A stretch of 64,000 bases of DNA from Cristatella mucedo (GCA_009760855.2 WPIO01000175.1:381001-445000), one strand, 5' to 3'. Positions 11,906-23,904 are shown, counted from the stretch's first letter. The notes: generated from the letters alone by a model not told the origin. A program made the numbers and translations.

Positions 11906-12169
11906 TTTTACCTTTTAATTTCGAGTAGAATTTTAAACAGGCACATTTGCCCATGCGAGCAAGCGCCTGTGAGGCTTTCCGAAAAACACTCGGCAATTTC
12001 GACACGGGACCATCGTACAATCGTTGATACAGCCCAATAGCTACGCCCCTGTGAATATACCAGGCTCTTCCTTCATACTCCTTGAGCAGAAGTGCGGGGA
12101 TTCTTTTTATTTTCCGCATGCCAAGCTGCTGCTATCTGTTTGCTGTGTAAGATTGCCAGAGCTTCAAGC

Positions 12170-12560
12170 ACTGAAGAGTGCAGCACACAATTCTCGCCAT
12201 CACCAGCAAGGCCGGCCATGGCTTGGCTGCTACATACTTAGTTGAACTGTTGCATCAGTTAAATCTCTTTGAACCCTCAGGTCTTCCGCATGTTATTACA
12301 AATTATAGTAAAAAAATTATATTAAGTTATTATTTTATAAATAATAAATTACGTGTTCCACCCAGTCACTCCAAGATTGCAGCTGACTAAAGCTGTATTA
12401 TTTTATAGATTCCTGAGTGTGAAACTCATTCCCAAGAGTTTTACTCAATGTTCTCTCTCCTACTGCGATCTCTCACACAGTGTTTTCTGCTGTCGTGCTC
12501 TACTACTTACGTGCGCCAACGTCGTGGAATTCTTTTCTGAATTGGCTATGCATGTAACCT
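12170..12560 (+). mobile_element. LINE-B fragment, plus strand
   Basis: Fragment of the LINE-B reverse-transcriptase C-terminal region. It encodes an LTxxxxxGHGLAATYLVELLHQL-like stretch comparable to 49960-50030, followed by a diverged downstream part. Frames are broken. Confidence 0.5.
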
Positions 12561-12864
12561 TTCCTTTCCTTCACACAATGTATGCACCCAGACAGCCACG
12601 TAGGCTGAGCCTGTGCTACAGAACGCCCCTAACGCAGCATTATCTTAATTTTCAAGGTTTTGAGCAGACACTGAAGGAGATGCATACCTAAAAAAATGCC
12701 CGTTCAACCATTCATCGTTGATTTGAGTCAGACCCCTTGAATCTTCCCTACGAGGACTAGGGATTACATAAAGCTGTGCATATCATATCTAACTGATTGA
12801 TATGTAATTGCGATGGAGATGCAGGCCAATTATCATGCAGCGGCTTGGTAATAGCTAGCCAATC

Positions 12865-12965
12865 GGACGAGGGCGAACTTCCCCTACAGCATATGCAAAG
12901 TGCCTAGGAAGGAATTCAGTTCCATGGGGTGACATATATGTTTTTATCTTAATTAATATTAAGGT
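12865..12965 (+). mobile_element. SINE-1 tail, plus strand
   Basis: Only the 3' half is clear: CAGCATATGCAAAGTGCCTAG followed by a diverged hairpin tail and an AT-rich end. The head is too decayed to outline. Confidence 0.4.
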
Positions 12966-13099
12966 TGGCACATAATCCCGTTTGAATTTGAAATTTCCTG
13001 CAGTAAACGTTAAAATTGTTCTAAAAGATTTCTCTGCAGCAGACTTTGCTCTTCTACTAGGTAGTGTTTCGAGATCGTCGAGGTGTACTCGGAAATGAG

Positions 13100-13840
13100 A
13101 AGACATCTTTGAAAACTGCCTACATTTTGAAAGTTTATCTAAGAAGACTGCCTCCTCAGATATCCATCACGTCCGATCGCTATCTAAGATTAGAGACTGT
13201 TTACCAAGGTGGATTGGAAAAGTTTTAACCGGCACCCTTGTTGTGTAATCGCTAGGTTACTGCCATTCTACTTTCGCTGGGCTACAGAAAAAAAGCCTCT
13301 AGTCTACTGCTGCTGGTCATGAATATGGCTGCAGAACTACTTTCCTTGCGTTTGGCTGAGTGCCTTTTTTTGCTAATGGAGCTTCTATAAGTTCAGGGCA
13401 ATGGCAGAATAAAGTTCTTGCCTTGATCCTCATGGCTAGCGACAACTTGCTTCAGTCATTTCTAGCCCAACCGTTGCACAGACTTAGACTTCGCCCTCCC
13501 ACAGGTCCTCTATGGGTAATATATTAGCTGCTTCAATCAGCCACCTTAGGACCATTGGCAACAGAAGCTGTTGCTCTGCAGGTCCTATAATGCTGATTTT
13601 TTTCCACAGCTCTTAGGCGTTCACATGTACTCTGCCGGCTATGGCAAATCCTTTTCGGTCTTCCTGAGCTGCTATTTACATCCTACTCATCACCTTAACT
13701 GCTGCCTGACTCAGTGATGCCTCTGACTTTCTCTTAGTGGGATGAGACGATGTCTGTTGGATACTGTATGCATACCAAAAGGTGCTAAGGCTTCGAGTGG
13801 GTCATAGAAAACTCTCCAGCCTAATACCGACTGAGACTTC
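13100..13840 (+). mobile_element. LINE-B fragment, plus strand
   Basis: The left part (13110-13270) is the reverse complement of 52220-52420 in the minus-strand LINE-B, including the CCATCACGTCCGAT motif. It is followed at 13440-13830 by the 3' region seen at 50060-50360. The order is that of a single truncated LINE-B copy with decayed middle. Confidence 0.55.
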
Positions 13841-14578
13841 GTAGATTTGATGTATTTGCCGCATTAGCTACATCACTTTTTTTAAATGGCTATCGAGCCT
13901 TAGCTTAAGACGGTGCATCTTTTGAATTGTTTTTGTTAATTGATAGGGATCTCTACGAGTCTGTGCACGGACTGAATGTAAATGAGCATGTTTGTCAAGA
14001 GCACCTCATGTTCACTGCATCACTTTCAGGATCAAGGTGTCGGTTGAGCCTACGTGCAGATCAAGAAGACTTGCCTCAAACATAGATTTCAAGAATCTTT
14101 CTTTGTCAATATTTTATGAGTTAAGAAGCTGAAAAAATTGCTATTACCGTGTACATACAACTGAGCAGGAATAGTACACGAAACCAAACAATAACGCATG
14201 AAGGGTCAACGGGCGCACGCAAAGGTCAATGGGGTAGACATCCTTAGTGAAAACGAGATCTAGGATATGGTCACCGAGTGAGTGCTATGGTTAACTTTCT
14301 GGACCAAGCCAAATATGTCCAGATAGTAAAAAAAGTGGACCTTGCTATTGTTAGGGTTGTCAGAGTGAATACTTACTGTTCCAATCAGTAACGGCCTGCC
14401 ACGAGCAAACATTGTAGAGATTAACTCCTAAAACTCTCCACTACAAGTTTAGAGTCGATTTTATGGCAACAGTGAAAGGCACTGTCTTCGATGAGGATCT
14501 AATTCCATTCCATTCGAACGATGGCCCACGGGAAAAATCTCTCGTTTTAAATAAATAAATTCTAGCTCATTAAACAGC

Positions 14579-14735
14579 CTCTTTTCGTATAGCAACAGAA
14601 GAGCCTTAACGGCTATCACCACAGCTTGCAGTGACGATAAAGAATCGCCCACGGCAGGAATCGAACCCGCGACCTCGGGACCAAGGTCTTGAAAGCAACC
14701 GCCTTATCCAGTGTGCCATCACGGCTCGCCCAACG
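14579..14735 (-). mobile_element. SINE-2, minus strand
   Basis: One of the best SINE-2 copies. On the minus strand it has the head TGATGGCACACTGGATAAGG, a B-box-like GCGGGTTCGATTCC, the body GGGCGATTCTTTATCGTCACTG and the distal GGTGATAGCCGTTAAGGCTC segment. It matches 36280-36435 throughout. The tRNA-like head marks it as Pol III derived. Confidence 0.75.
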
Positions 14736-15309
14736 ACTCACAAACACAGTAGAAAACCCTCCATCAACTTTTTCATATCGGATTGACAGACAGGACCAGG
14801 ATGGGGCCATCTCAGCCATGAAGCTAGTGGAGAAGGGCGTCAATCAATTTTCGGTCAGCAGAAATGCGTTTCACTTCCTGTATTCTTTTAAGCTTATAGC
14901 CGACCCGGCTGCAGCTGCCCTTCACATTTAAATGGTACCTTGTAAAGGTCGCCTGTCGACTTTTTACCAAAAGCTGACCCACGCCAAGTGAGCTAATACT
15001 GCAACGAGTACTAATCGGCGCTTTAAACGTACCAGTCCCAAGTTTGATAGCCGACCTTGTTGATACGCAAGCTCAGGATGTGCTCGAGGTTCTAACTGAC
15101 CAACCGAAGAAGGCCTGAGGGTAGGTGCTGACCCTTTCGCTGCATAGCACCTTCTGCTAAGCAGGTCCTGTTTTGAGTAGCACATCCGAGGACAGCTGGT
15201 GAACCATCACAGTGAGCGTATGAGCGGAATACCCACAGGTTTCAGGGCAAAGTCAGGAAAATGCTCACACAGCTCCCGAAGTCTCCCAAGGTCGCTCTCT
15301 AGTGCGAGA

Positions 15310-15545
15310 AGGAAGAGTTTGGTCGTCTTTATAAAAGGACACTTTGGAGCAGGAAACGTAGATTATGTGCGTATGCAACAGCAAATATGCTGGCAGAGTC
15401 GATTTATGACATTAAGCTTCAAAATTTCTATGTAACACTTAGTTTGCTCAGAATTGGCTAGAAAGTTGGTTTCATAGTGATGAAATCTAAGAGGCTGAGC
15501 TTCATCTCCGTGTGGATATCAGCAATGCATGAAGAGAAAGAACAG
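15310..15545 (-). mobile_element. LINE-A fragment, minus strand
   Basis: Aligns with 43240-43460 of the minus-strand LINE-A copy (shared TATGCTGGCAGAG and downstream order), corresponding to the part of the element just after the YVDD/CADD region. No open frame. Confidence 0.5.
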
Positions 15546-15548
15546 AAA

Positions 15549-15594
15549 GATCAATACACATAACAGACAGATCAATACACATAACAGACAGATC
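15549..15594. repeat. 21-bp tandem repeat, about 2 copies
   Basis: ATCAATACACATAACAGACAG is repeated head to tail twice and starts a third time (ATCATTGCAC). A minor minisatellite. Confidence 0.85.
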
Positions 15595-16761
15595 ATTGCA
15601 CAGTGCACTGTAGCTCCATCTCGTTTGAATAGTGTGGCAATGGCTTGGAGTGAAGCCGGGACGGAGCAAATCAGTATATGTCATACTATCTATACATCGG
15701 CATAGCTTCGGCAGCAATAAGCGAGCGCCGTAACCTAGTGCATCGAATATGGACTACTGGCTGCAAGAAAAAACTCGTTAATTGTGTTATAGAAACTCTT
15801 AGGCAGCTGAGTGGGCTAGGTAAACACGAACGCCAGGGCGAACATCAGACATCGAACATGAACTTATACTATTTGTGTTTGGTGAGCTTGATTAAGTAAG
15901 ATATTAAAATAAATCTATGACGGTACTGAACCATGAATTCCCTGATCTTGTCGGATACACGAGAAATGCTGGAGAAAGTCTTTTTCGTTAAATACTTCTG
16001 GGATCTTGAGCTCTTTGTAGGAGCTCTGTGTTCAAAAACAGGGAAGCGTACCTTTAGACTCTAAAGCATGTCAAGCCAAGGGCTGTTTTCAAGCTTAGGA
16101 GCTGACTCGCATTGAAATAGTGGTATTTGGATGGCCCTGAAAACAGGATCACTATCATGAAAAGATATAAGCAATTACTCGCATAGCTGATGCACACCAA
16201 GCAATAGAAAAGGATATAATTGAGCACCGACGAGGTAGGCTATAGATCTGTAGAAATGAATCATGTTTACAGCATGCCAATTCGTTGCAGGCGGTATTCA
16301 TTTTACAAGCACATCTGGCTTTATGCAATTTCTCTGCAACGTAAGCAGTTAGCCAATATTTTACTATCCAAAGCACAATACCTTTCATTTTTTAAATTAA
16401 CAAAATTACAAGCCGTTAGTATGTGTAGTTAATGTTTTAACTATCTCATGTCAAAGCTGCAAATTTTATTAGCAATACTATTAGCTGGGTACCCAGATAA
16501 AAAACGAGCGTTGGATCTGACTTTGTCGACAAGGTTTTACTATTCCATTTTCTGTATCTCTGTTTGCATCGGTCACGCTCTGCTGGTTTGTACTGTCTAT
16601 TTTATTTTTTGTCACTCTTGCACTCTGCTTTCCTCCTTCCTTCTTCCTACCTGCCTTCCTTCTTCGTCATCTCGCGTCTGCGGCAAAGTACTCGTTCCTT
16701 AGCGTATCCCCTGCCTGCATTGTTGGTCTGTCGTTTTTGAGTCAGTTTTTTGCACCTCTTA

Positions 16762-16896
16762 CCCAGAGTCTGTTTTTCCATCTCATCTCTCTCTGTCTCT
16801 GTATCTCGGTCTCTCTGCCCCGTTATCTCTGCCTCTCTACTACTGTCTCTGTCGTTGTCTTTTTTCATCTCGCCATATCCTGCTCTATTTCACTCC

Positions 16897-16962
<66 letters not shown>

Positions 16963-17030
16963 CTCTGTCTCTCTGTCTTTCCCTGTCTCTCTGTGTGTCT
17001 CTCTCTCTTTCTCTCTATCTCCATCAAGCT
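16762..17030 (+). repeat. CT-rich tract with (CT)30 core
   Basis: Pyrimidine-rich on the gene's sense strand, with a pure (CT)n core at about 16899-16958. It lies 140-400 bp before the exon F acceptor. All long Ser/Leu frames across it are low-complexity artefacts. Confidence 0.95.
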
Positions 17031-17166
17031 CTCTGCAGTCTTGTTCCTCAACCCTATCTTCCGGTCTGTTACCCCGCCTCAATTTTCTATTCTTCTCAAT
17101 CATCTCAATCTATTTCTTATCATTTTCGCCTTCAATTTTAAAAGCTGTGTCTCACTTCCTTGTTAG

Positions 17167-17356
17167 GTGGGCAGCGATGACCTGCTAAAGTTCATGCTCA
17201 CACTCGACGGTGTTTTTCGCCGTGACGTCCTGAGCAATTTTGAGGTACCAGGTGACAATGTATTCTACGACGTGACTGATCTAGTACCACAAACGATCAG
17301 TCAAGATGTGATGGAGGATGAAAATGCTGCTGCAGAATTCGTCAGCTACGATTTTG
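17167..17356 (+). CDS. Gene 1 exon F: pre-S1 linker
   Basis: 190 bp, phase 0 in, phase 1 out. The acceptor is CCTTGTTAG and the donor GT at 17357. It encodes 63 residues plus one base, including DDLLKFMLTLDGVFRRDVLS and the motif FYDVTDL. The latter resembles the YDVT/YDLSSL segment that precedes the membrane domain of TRPV channels. The final G joins GT at 20797 to give Gly (SYDF-G-ER). A second donor, GTAAGT at 17387, is stronger and lies exactly 30 nt later in the same phase, so an isoform with ten extra codons is possible. Confidence 0.75.
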
Positions 17357-17769
17357 GTAGGATTAATGTCTTTAATGCATGTCGAAGTAAGTGCTTATGA
17401 TTAACTACACGGAAGGCTTCATAGCTAACTGGATAATAGTAGCATACTCTTTCCTGCCGAGAGAGGTACTTACTAAAAAATCTCAACCTCAGCTAAGGAA
17501 CAGGGAAGAGGGGAAAGGTTTAGTTAGCTTGATATAAAACAATTTAGCAATTCTTCATTTTGCATGGAATTGAAATCCTATTGACACTCATATCCGTTTG
17601 CAGCACCTTATTATGCCACTTAGAACTTGTAAAGTACTAAACTGCTTTAGGCTCAACCTTATTGAGACATTTCAGAATAAATTTGATAGGGCTGGCTGAC
17701 AGTCGTTCATGAAATCCTCCAAGAAATGACCACCAAAGGACGTGGCCCTATGAATAATTCTTTTCACTC

Positions 17770-18050
17770 TTGTAATAATAATAATAATATTAATTTACTT
17801 GATATAGCGCCCTCAGAGAACTTAATCTCTTTCTAGGCGCTTTAAATTTGCTGCAAAAGGAAACGCAATTGAATGGTAAGTAAAATCATGCTTGAAAAAC
17901 AAACCGAACGAATAATATGGTTAGGGGTGACATGCACAGGGTCAGCATGCAAATGTGGTTAGTGGCAGCATGCACAGTGTCGGCAAGCATAAGTACGTGA
18001 AGGACGAATCACAGAAAACCACTAAATGCTGTCCTAAATAGGTGTGTTTT
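17770..18050 (-). mobile_element. LINE-A 3' end, minus strand
   Basis: Clean LINE-A 3' UTR in reverse complement: (AAT)n tail, terminal hairpin (AGCGCCCTCAG...CTAGGCGCTTT) at about 17808-17845, then the 3' UTR up to the TTTAGGACAGC equivalent at about 18035. 5'-truncated. Confidence 0.8.
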
Positions 18051-19216
18051 TTATTTTCACTGTCTCTCTCGAGGTAACGTCTTTGCTAAAAAAAATACTA
18101 GCTTTATTTTTAGACCGCCGATGACTATCAAAATTACTAGCCCGATGCAATATTTTAAGTTCTTGCATAACCATTCTCTTTTGCAACTGACTTTACGAAT
18201 GCCTTTCACCTTCTGCTACGTCATGCCATATCCACAACATTTTTCGGCTATACTGAACTAAACGATACTTCTCAATGCTATAACCTACTTCCTCGGAATT
18301 CTCGCTTTCAAATACGATGGTAGTAAGACACTTGCCGTATGAAGTGTGCACGCTGTATATTAAATGCTCTAACATTAAAAGTTATCTTTGTAGTACTCAT
18401 TGAAAACAAATTCAATAATTTCATGAGTTTAATAATGACTTAATGTGAAACACAGGGCATCCACTTTTCCTCACCCTGGTACTAGAGCGTGGGTTAGAAT
18501 CGAGAATTTTTTTTAAATTTAATTTGAATCATGTGTTCGATGTGATTAAAACTGATTCATGTGATGTAATGTTAAATTACGAGAACGAAGTGCATGTAGA
18601 GAGTGAAGGTATGTGCAGTGTATCGTTAAAGTTCATTTTATGTCGGGCTCACTCTACACTACTTATCGCTCAACTCTTTAAAGCTTGCTCCACATCCAAC
18701 TTAGGAAGTTCGATCATCAACCCTTTATCAACGCCATTCACAATTGGATAGTGAATGAATTTAAGTATATTAGCTGTGATACGTGCAGCCTAATATGGAT
18801 AAGAAAAGCTAGTATCAAGCTCCAGTTTCAAGGTGATATCCACGTGATTGGTTAATCTAGCATCTCTAGAGACATCATCACTCATGACTTTTATTCCAAG
18901 ATGAATAGTTATTTGATGAGCAGTTTAACTCCACTGCCATTTCGGCCTACATTCGGATAAGGAACACGCACGAGTTCCGGGCCACTTACAGGTGGCTAAG
19001 GATACATCTCAAACATATCTCACTTTGTAACATTTCAACTGTGTTAATGTGCTTCAGTTCATAAATTACTCCTGCCCTGTGCCATCAACCGTCTGCTAAC
19101 GTTGCAAAAACTCAGAAGCTAACCTGATCGGCTGTCGACAAGAAAGCTGCTAAATCACACGACTCTGACGTCTGAGTCTCACTGGCTCCTTGTCAAGAAT
19201 TGAATGGATTTTAATA

Positions 19217-19602
19217 TCTCTTTCTCTCTCTCTCTCTCCCTCTCTCTCTCTCCCTCTCTATCACTCACTATCTCTCTCCCTCTCTCTCTCTCCCTTTCTA
19301 TCACTCACTCTCTCTCTCCCTATCTCCTTCTCTCTCCCTCTTCCATTCTATCTCTCTCTCTCTCTCCCTTCTCTTCCCCACTCTCTGTCTTTGTCTCCCC
19401 CTCTATCTCTCTCACACTATTTCTCTATTACTCTCTTTCTATCTCTATTTCTCTCACTGTCTCTCTCTGCCTCTCTCTCCCCCTGTGTGTGTGTGTCTCT
19501 CTCTCTCTCTCTGTATTTCTCTCTCTCACTCCCTCTGTATCACCCACTCTCTCTGTCTCCATCCCTCTTACTCACTCTCTCTGTCTCCTTCTCCATTGCT
19601 CT

Positions 19603-19660
<58 letters not shown>

Positions 19661-19722
19661 TTGTGTGTGTCTCTCTATCTCTCTCTCTCTCACTCTCTCT
19701 GTTCCCTTCTTTTCCCCTATCT
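19217..19722 (+). repeat. CT-rich microsatellite tract, about 500 bp
   Basis: Compound (CT)n/(CCCT)n sequence with short (GT)n interruptions, almost all pyrimidine on the plus strand. It creates overlapping long Ser/Leu-only frames in all three plus frames, which are not genes. Confidence 0.97.
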
Positions 19723-20796
19723 CTTGCTGGTTGCTTTACTTACTTGCTCGGTTATCCGTGCCTGTTGGACCTGCTTATTCTTTGCGTCTTCTCTCTTTCT
19801 TGTCCGCGTTCCTAGGCTTTAATTCATATTCATGTTCCTTGCCATAAATTAAAATCATTATTTGACTGGCTTTCAGCTCGTATGACACAAAAGTCGCCCA
19901 TCGGCGTCCAGCCCAGGTCACTGTTGGCAACAATTTTGCCATCATTTGAGCCTCGCCTGAAAACGCATCCGTTTCAAACAGCCTATTCTTCGCCACTGTG
20001 AACTTGTCTTTTCCCTCCATTGTGCTTGACGTGCGTACATGTAAAAGATTCAGTTCACACTACTTACTGCAAGTCTTACTGACTGGTATCCATGAAGGTC
20101 TGCATATTTGCTTTGGCATTAGGGCATTAGCATGATTTGTGGTTTATTTAAAAGCTTGATACCTTGCATGTCACTGATACTTACTTATCAATTCCCTTGC
20201 ACAAATGTCTTAAATATTTATGTATATATTAAATTCTCTCGCTCTAATAAGAAAGACAGGTGATTAGTATGTTAATTTCAGGAGGTTGATATACCAAAGC
20301 AGAGCTAGAGAGCTAGGCATCCCATCGCCCGGGATGCTGAAGTCACTAACAATTACCATAGACATCTGCTGTCATGAAGAGCTTCCATTTAAAGTCAAAA
20401 AGTTAATTCAATCTAAACTTCACGTGTTCTTTGCCCACCTAGTAAACCTGCATACGGATTGAGCCTCACCATTTACTGACAGAAGAAAATGACAAGTGAC
20501 CCTGTGCTTTCAGGTAGCTTTAATGGATCTGTTCCACCACAGAAGGAACCTTAAGGATACAATGATACCTATATAAACCAGGCGTTGTAAGGAGATTAGT
20601 TAAGTTCGCCGCACAAAGAGCCAACGGCCTCAGTGTAGACTTAGGAAGGATTGCAGGTTCTAGCAGGACATGCATCTCTACTAGACCCACGGCCGTCCAG
20701 TCCGGTCAGCCCAGCAATATCAACGAGACCCGGATTACTATATCGGCAGCCGAAAGTTGCCAACTGAATCATAACAAAGCAATCTCTGCGCTTTAG

Positions 20797-22001
20797 GTGA
20801 ACGTGCCGTGGAGACGCCGTTAGCTATCTCCAACAGGAGCTGGCGGAAGGAAAATGATTGGCCGCTTCCCGACGCAAAGCTCAATGCCAGCCTCGTAGAG
20901 TTCATACTAGCCGATGCGTCTGCTAGAGGGTACCTGCTAGACCAGACGCCCATTAAGGAGGTCTCAGCCGGCTACTGGGCACCGTACATGGCAATGTATC
21001 TGGTACTGATGGTCATACACATAACCTGCATGGCATTCTTCAGCTGGACGTCGCTGCTCGCGTTGAGCGATTCGAAATCCACTCTTAACTGCAGCTCTAG
21101 AGCTGACGGAAACGGAACGGCAGTTACCCACGATCACAGCACTATCCTCTACATCGGCATGGCTTGGCCGCTGCTGAACATTCTGTTCGACCTCGTCTGG
21201 CTCATTGACTTCGTTCGAAGGAACTGCGGTCGTCGAGCCGTGTCGGCCGCGAAGAGGAGTCTGACTAAAGCGCTCGACTCCCAGGTGCCCATGTTCTGGC
21301 TGATGGGCGCCGCCTACTCGTGGCTCTCGCTGCTCTTTTTCGCTCTGCACTTGAACGACAGCTGCTACCAGGACTACGCCCTGAGCGTGGCTCTGATCAC
21401 CGGCTGGATATTCACGATCCACTTCACGCAGGGCATCTACTCGGTGCACCACTTTGCGCTCGCTCTGAGCAGGATTCTCATGCGAGACATCTGGCAGTTC
21501 GGGATCGTGTGCATATCGGTTATGCTCGGCTACTCGTTCGGCATGCACGCGCTCACTTTTGCCGTGCCCAAGCTGGCGGCCGAATACGGCAGCTTCGATA
21601 TCACCCTATTCAAAGTGTTCTCCTGGGGTGCAGGCATGGCCGACTTCTACGATGTATCCAGTAGCGACTTCGTTGACGTCGGCAAGAGCAAAGACTTCAG
21701 TCAGAGTGTCTTCGTTACGTACGTCATAGCTTTGAATATAATACTGCTGAACATGCTCATTGCCGTCATGAACGACTCGTATGCTGCAGTGTGCGAAAGC
21801 AGCTACGAGGCCTGGTGCCTGAGTTCACTGCGAAGAGCGTTGTCGTTTGAAAAACAATACCCGAGAATCGCACGGCTCGTCCGGAAGTGCAAGAGGAAAG
21901 ACATCGTCATTGACCCAGCTTTGCCTTCCAGATTCTTCCTCAGAGTTCCGATCGACTGCGAGGCGAAGTCAGCGAATCGAAAGGCGTTGGACGGACTTTG
22001 A
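20797..22001 (+). CDS. Gene 1 exon G: complete TRPV-like channel domain and C-terminus
   Basis: Last exon, 1205 bp, entering in phase 1 and ending at TGA 21999-22001. Counting from the codon at 20808, it shows S1 (about 56-80), an extracellular loop with NCSS and NGT glycosylation sites, S2 (112-136), S3 (160-182), S4 (189-212), a TRPV-like S4-S5 linker (GIYSV ... ILMRDIWQFG), S5 (228-252), a pore helix with GMAD at 276-279, and S6 (NIILLNMLIAVMNDSY, ending near 324). A TRP domain with the conserved Trp (336) and FEKQYP follows. TRPV channels are plasma-membrane cation channels that gate on heat, mechanical or chemical cues; that role is inferred from family. The GMAD filter replaces the usual GMGD/E. 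The exon is GC-richer than its surroundings, and the whole membrane domain is uninterrupted by introns. Confidence 0.93.
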
Positions 22002-23900
22002 GTTCCAAGCTCCACGAATGGTATCTGTTGACAGAGCAGTGGACAGATTGACCTCCGCAGTGAACCAGCAACGATTACCTGGATAATTGCGAACGAGCAG
22101 CTGCTAGTATTTCCTAAGCACGTTAAACTCGAAACCATCGGCAAATATAGGTTCTCAGACTTTGAAGAGCCTGCTGCCTGAAGCTTTCTTCCAGTTCAAG
22201 CTGCAGCTTTTCCGCGGCACGATTAGGTGCGCTTCGCCGGCTTATTTTCAATTAGGGTAGGGGTTGGCTCTTTTGGCAAGCTTAGTCGCTGCTTTGATGC
22301 ATTAAAAAATGCCTACTTAAAATGCGATTGTCATTCGCCTGTCTCTACCCAAGAAAACTTAATATTGTTTAAGGCCCCTATCTTTTGCTGGAAAAGACCG
22401 AAAATTGTAGCGAGGGTGATTATGCAAAATAAATTGTATATAGTGGAAGGAAATGTTGTGAGAAAAAAGGTGGTCACCACCTTTCTTTCAATTGTTGCTA
22501 AGTTGGATGATTTCATTCGGATATTAGCACTAGACCTTTTCAGCATACGTTGTGAGCATATAATTTTAAATGATTTTAAGATTCATTTCACAATCAGCAT
22601 AGCTAATTAAGTCAGAAGAAGGATTTTGCAAAAAACGACAATTAAAAATTTGTTTTAGGTAGGCCCCAACTAGTCAAAAGATTTACTTAAAAGTGGGTTT
22701 CAGAACTTTGAAGTTAGTATGCTTCATGTTAACGATGCAGTCGAGGTAGGTAAGACAGGTTTGAAAATTTGGTTGTTTCGACCTGCATGACAAACAAGCA
22801 TAGCTCCAACTGTAGTCATCTTGTCGCTAAGTCATAAGAATGCGAAATTGGTGCCCCACGAAAGCATCAAAAAGACATCTCAAGTGCTCGGGCCAGCTTG
22901 GATGCTATATTATATTATAAGCAAGGCCAATTTATGCACTGCAACTCAGTCAAAGAAGTTCAGTACGTAAGTTTATTAAAAAAGCGGCATAATTCGCTCT
23001 GGCTGTGTGGGTGTTATAATACTCCTGAACGGGTCGCCCTTAAATCTCTGTTAAGGATTATGACGTAGAGGTGCTGCTGCCTTCGACTAACACCCGAGGC
23101 TGCTTCCTGGTACATGGGAAATTGCTTGCCGGTGGTGGCTCTAGGTAGCATGACATTCTGACACAAAAAGGAAGACAAACGGCAATCAGGTGTCTTCGAA
23201 TGTTTAGGAAATTTATCTCAGCTTATCTTCGTGAAAAAAGCTTAGTTGCCATCGTGCATAACAGACTTGACTGAAGAGACTTGAGCTGAAACGTGACCAT
23301 AAACTGAATGATGACATCCAGCTTATTGGCAAACGTTAAGTTAAATAGGCTGGCTGAAATCACTTTGACAGTTTTGCATTATAATTCATATTTCATAGTA
23401 TAGCAATTTGTTGATCTTCTTTGAACGAAGAAACTTTTTCTGCCTCCCGACTGTGTAGGATATTAACACAAATGATTGAGTTGATGCTGCAAAAGAATTA
23501 ATCGATATTAATGTGCTGGAAGGCAGGATTGCTTAAGTACGACTGAACATCACTGGCATAAAAATAAATGCATCGAGACGTATATTGAAAAGGTCTTCGG
23601 ATGCCCACTCCCAAATGTGCTCAAAACTATCCTAGCATGGTACTAATACGTCGAGGTATTAGCTTGAAAATCTTTGTCAAACATATTTGCAAGGTTTGAG
23701 CTTTTGTATTCAGTAGTTTACTTTTTCATGCTTCCCGTTCTCTCTCTCTTAAAGGAACTGGAATCGGAGCCATTGGTGGCCTGCACTCAAAAACTCCCAT
23801 CTATAAGCGACCTTTTTGTGTGGCCTAACCACACCCTCTTTGAAGGATGCATGGAGCTTAGCTCAGGCGAAGCGCAATAATAAATGTTTTTGTAAGAAGT
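22002..23900. other. 3' UTR of gene 1 and unassigned DNA
   Basis: The first few hundred bases are probably gene 1's 3' untranslated region. A 127-codon plus frame at 22227-22610 and smaller ones have no motif. From 22650 to 23900 I recognise nothing. Confidence 0.5.
22428..22433 (+). promoter_or_regulatory. Candidate poly(A) signal of gene 1
   Basis: AATAAA, 427 bp after the stop codon. An ATTAAA variant occurs earlier at about 22301. Either could direct cleavage of the gene 1 transcript; transcript ends are needed to choose. Confidence 0.35.
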
Positions 23901-23904
23901 ATAG

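Larger units (their letters stand above)
11385..17166 (+). other. Intron E-F of gene 1
   Basis: 5.8 kb with many old repeats: SINE-1 at 11785-11905 and 12865-12965, LINE-B at 12170-12560 and 13100-13840, SINE-2 at 14579-14735, LINE-A at 15310-15545, a 21-bp tandem repeat at 15549-15594, and a CT-rich tract at 16762-17030 just before exon F. Stretches 13850-14570, 14740-15300 and 15600-16760 hold nothing I can assign. Confidence 0.6.
17357..20796 (+). other. Intron F-G of gene 1
   Basis: Contains a minus-strand LINE-A 3' end (17770-18050) and a 500-bp CT-rich tract (19217-19722). Stretches 18060-19200 and 19830-20790 show nothing recognisable. The acceptor is CTGCGCTTTAG at 20796. Confidence 0.6.

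Noticed and set aside
14640-14720. A tRNA gene (B-box-like GGTTCGATTCC)
   Set aside because: Repeated with the same non-tRNA body elsewhere and lacking a closed cloverleaf; it is the head of SINE-2.
16737-17166. Plus frames of 134-138 codons before exon F
   Set aside because: Translation of the CT-rich tract; the real coding sequence begins at the acceptor at 17167.
19190-19847. Three overlapping plus frames of 120-210 codons
   Set aside because: They consist almost entirely of Ser/Leu/Pro from a CT microsatellite read in three frames; no coding signal.
20964-21548. 194-codon minus frame opposite the channel exon
   Set aside because: Shadow of the GC-rich coding exon; no motif, while the plus frame is a clear channel.
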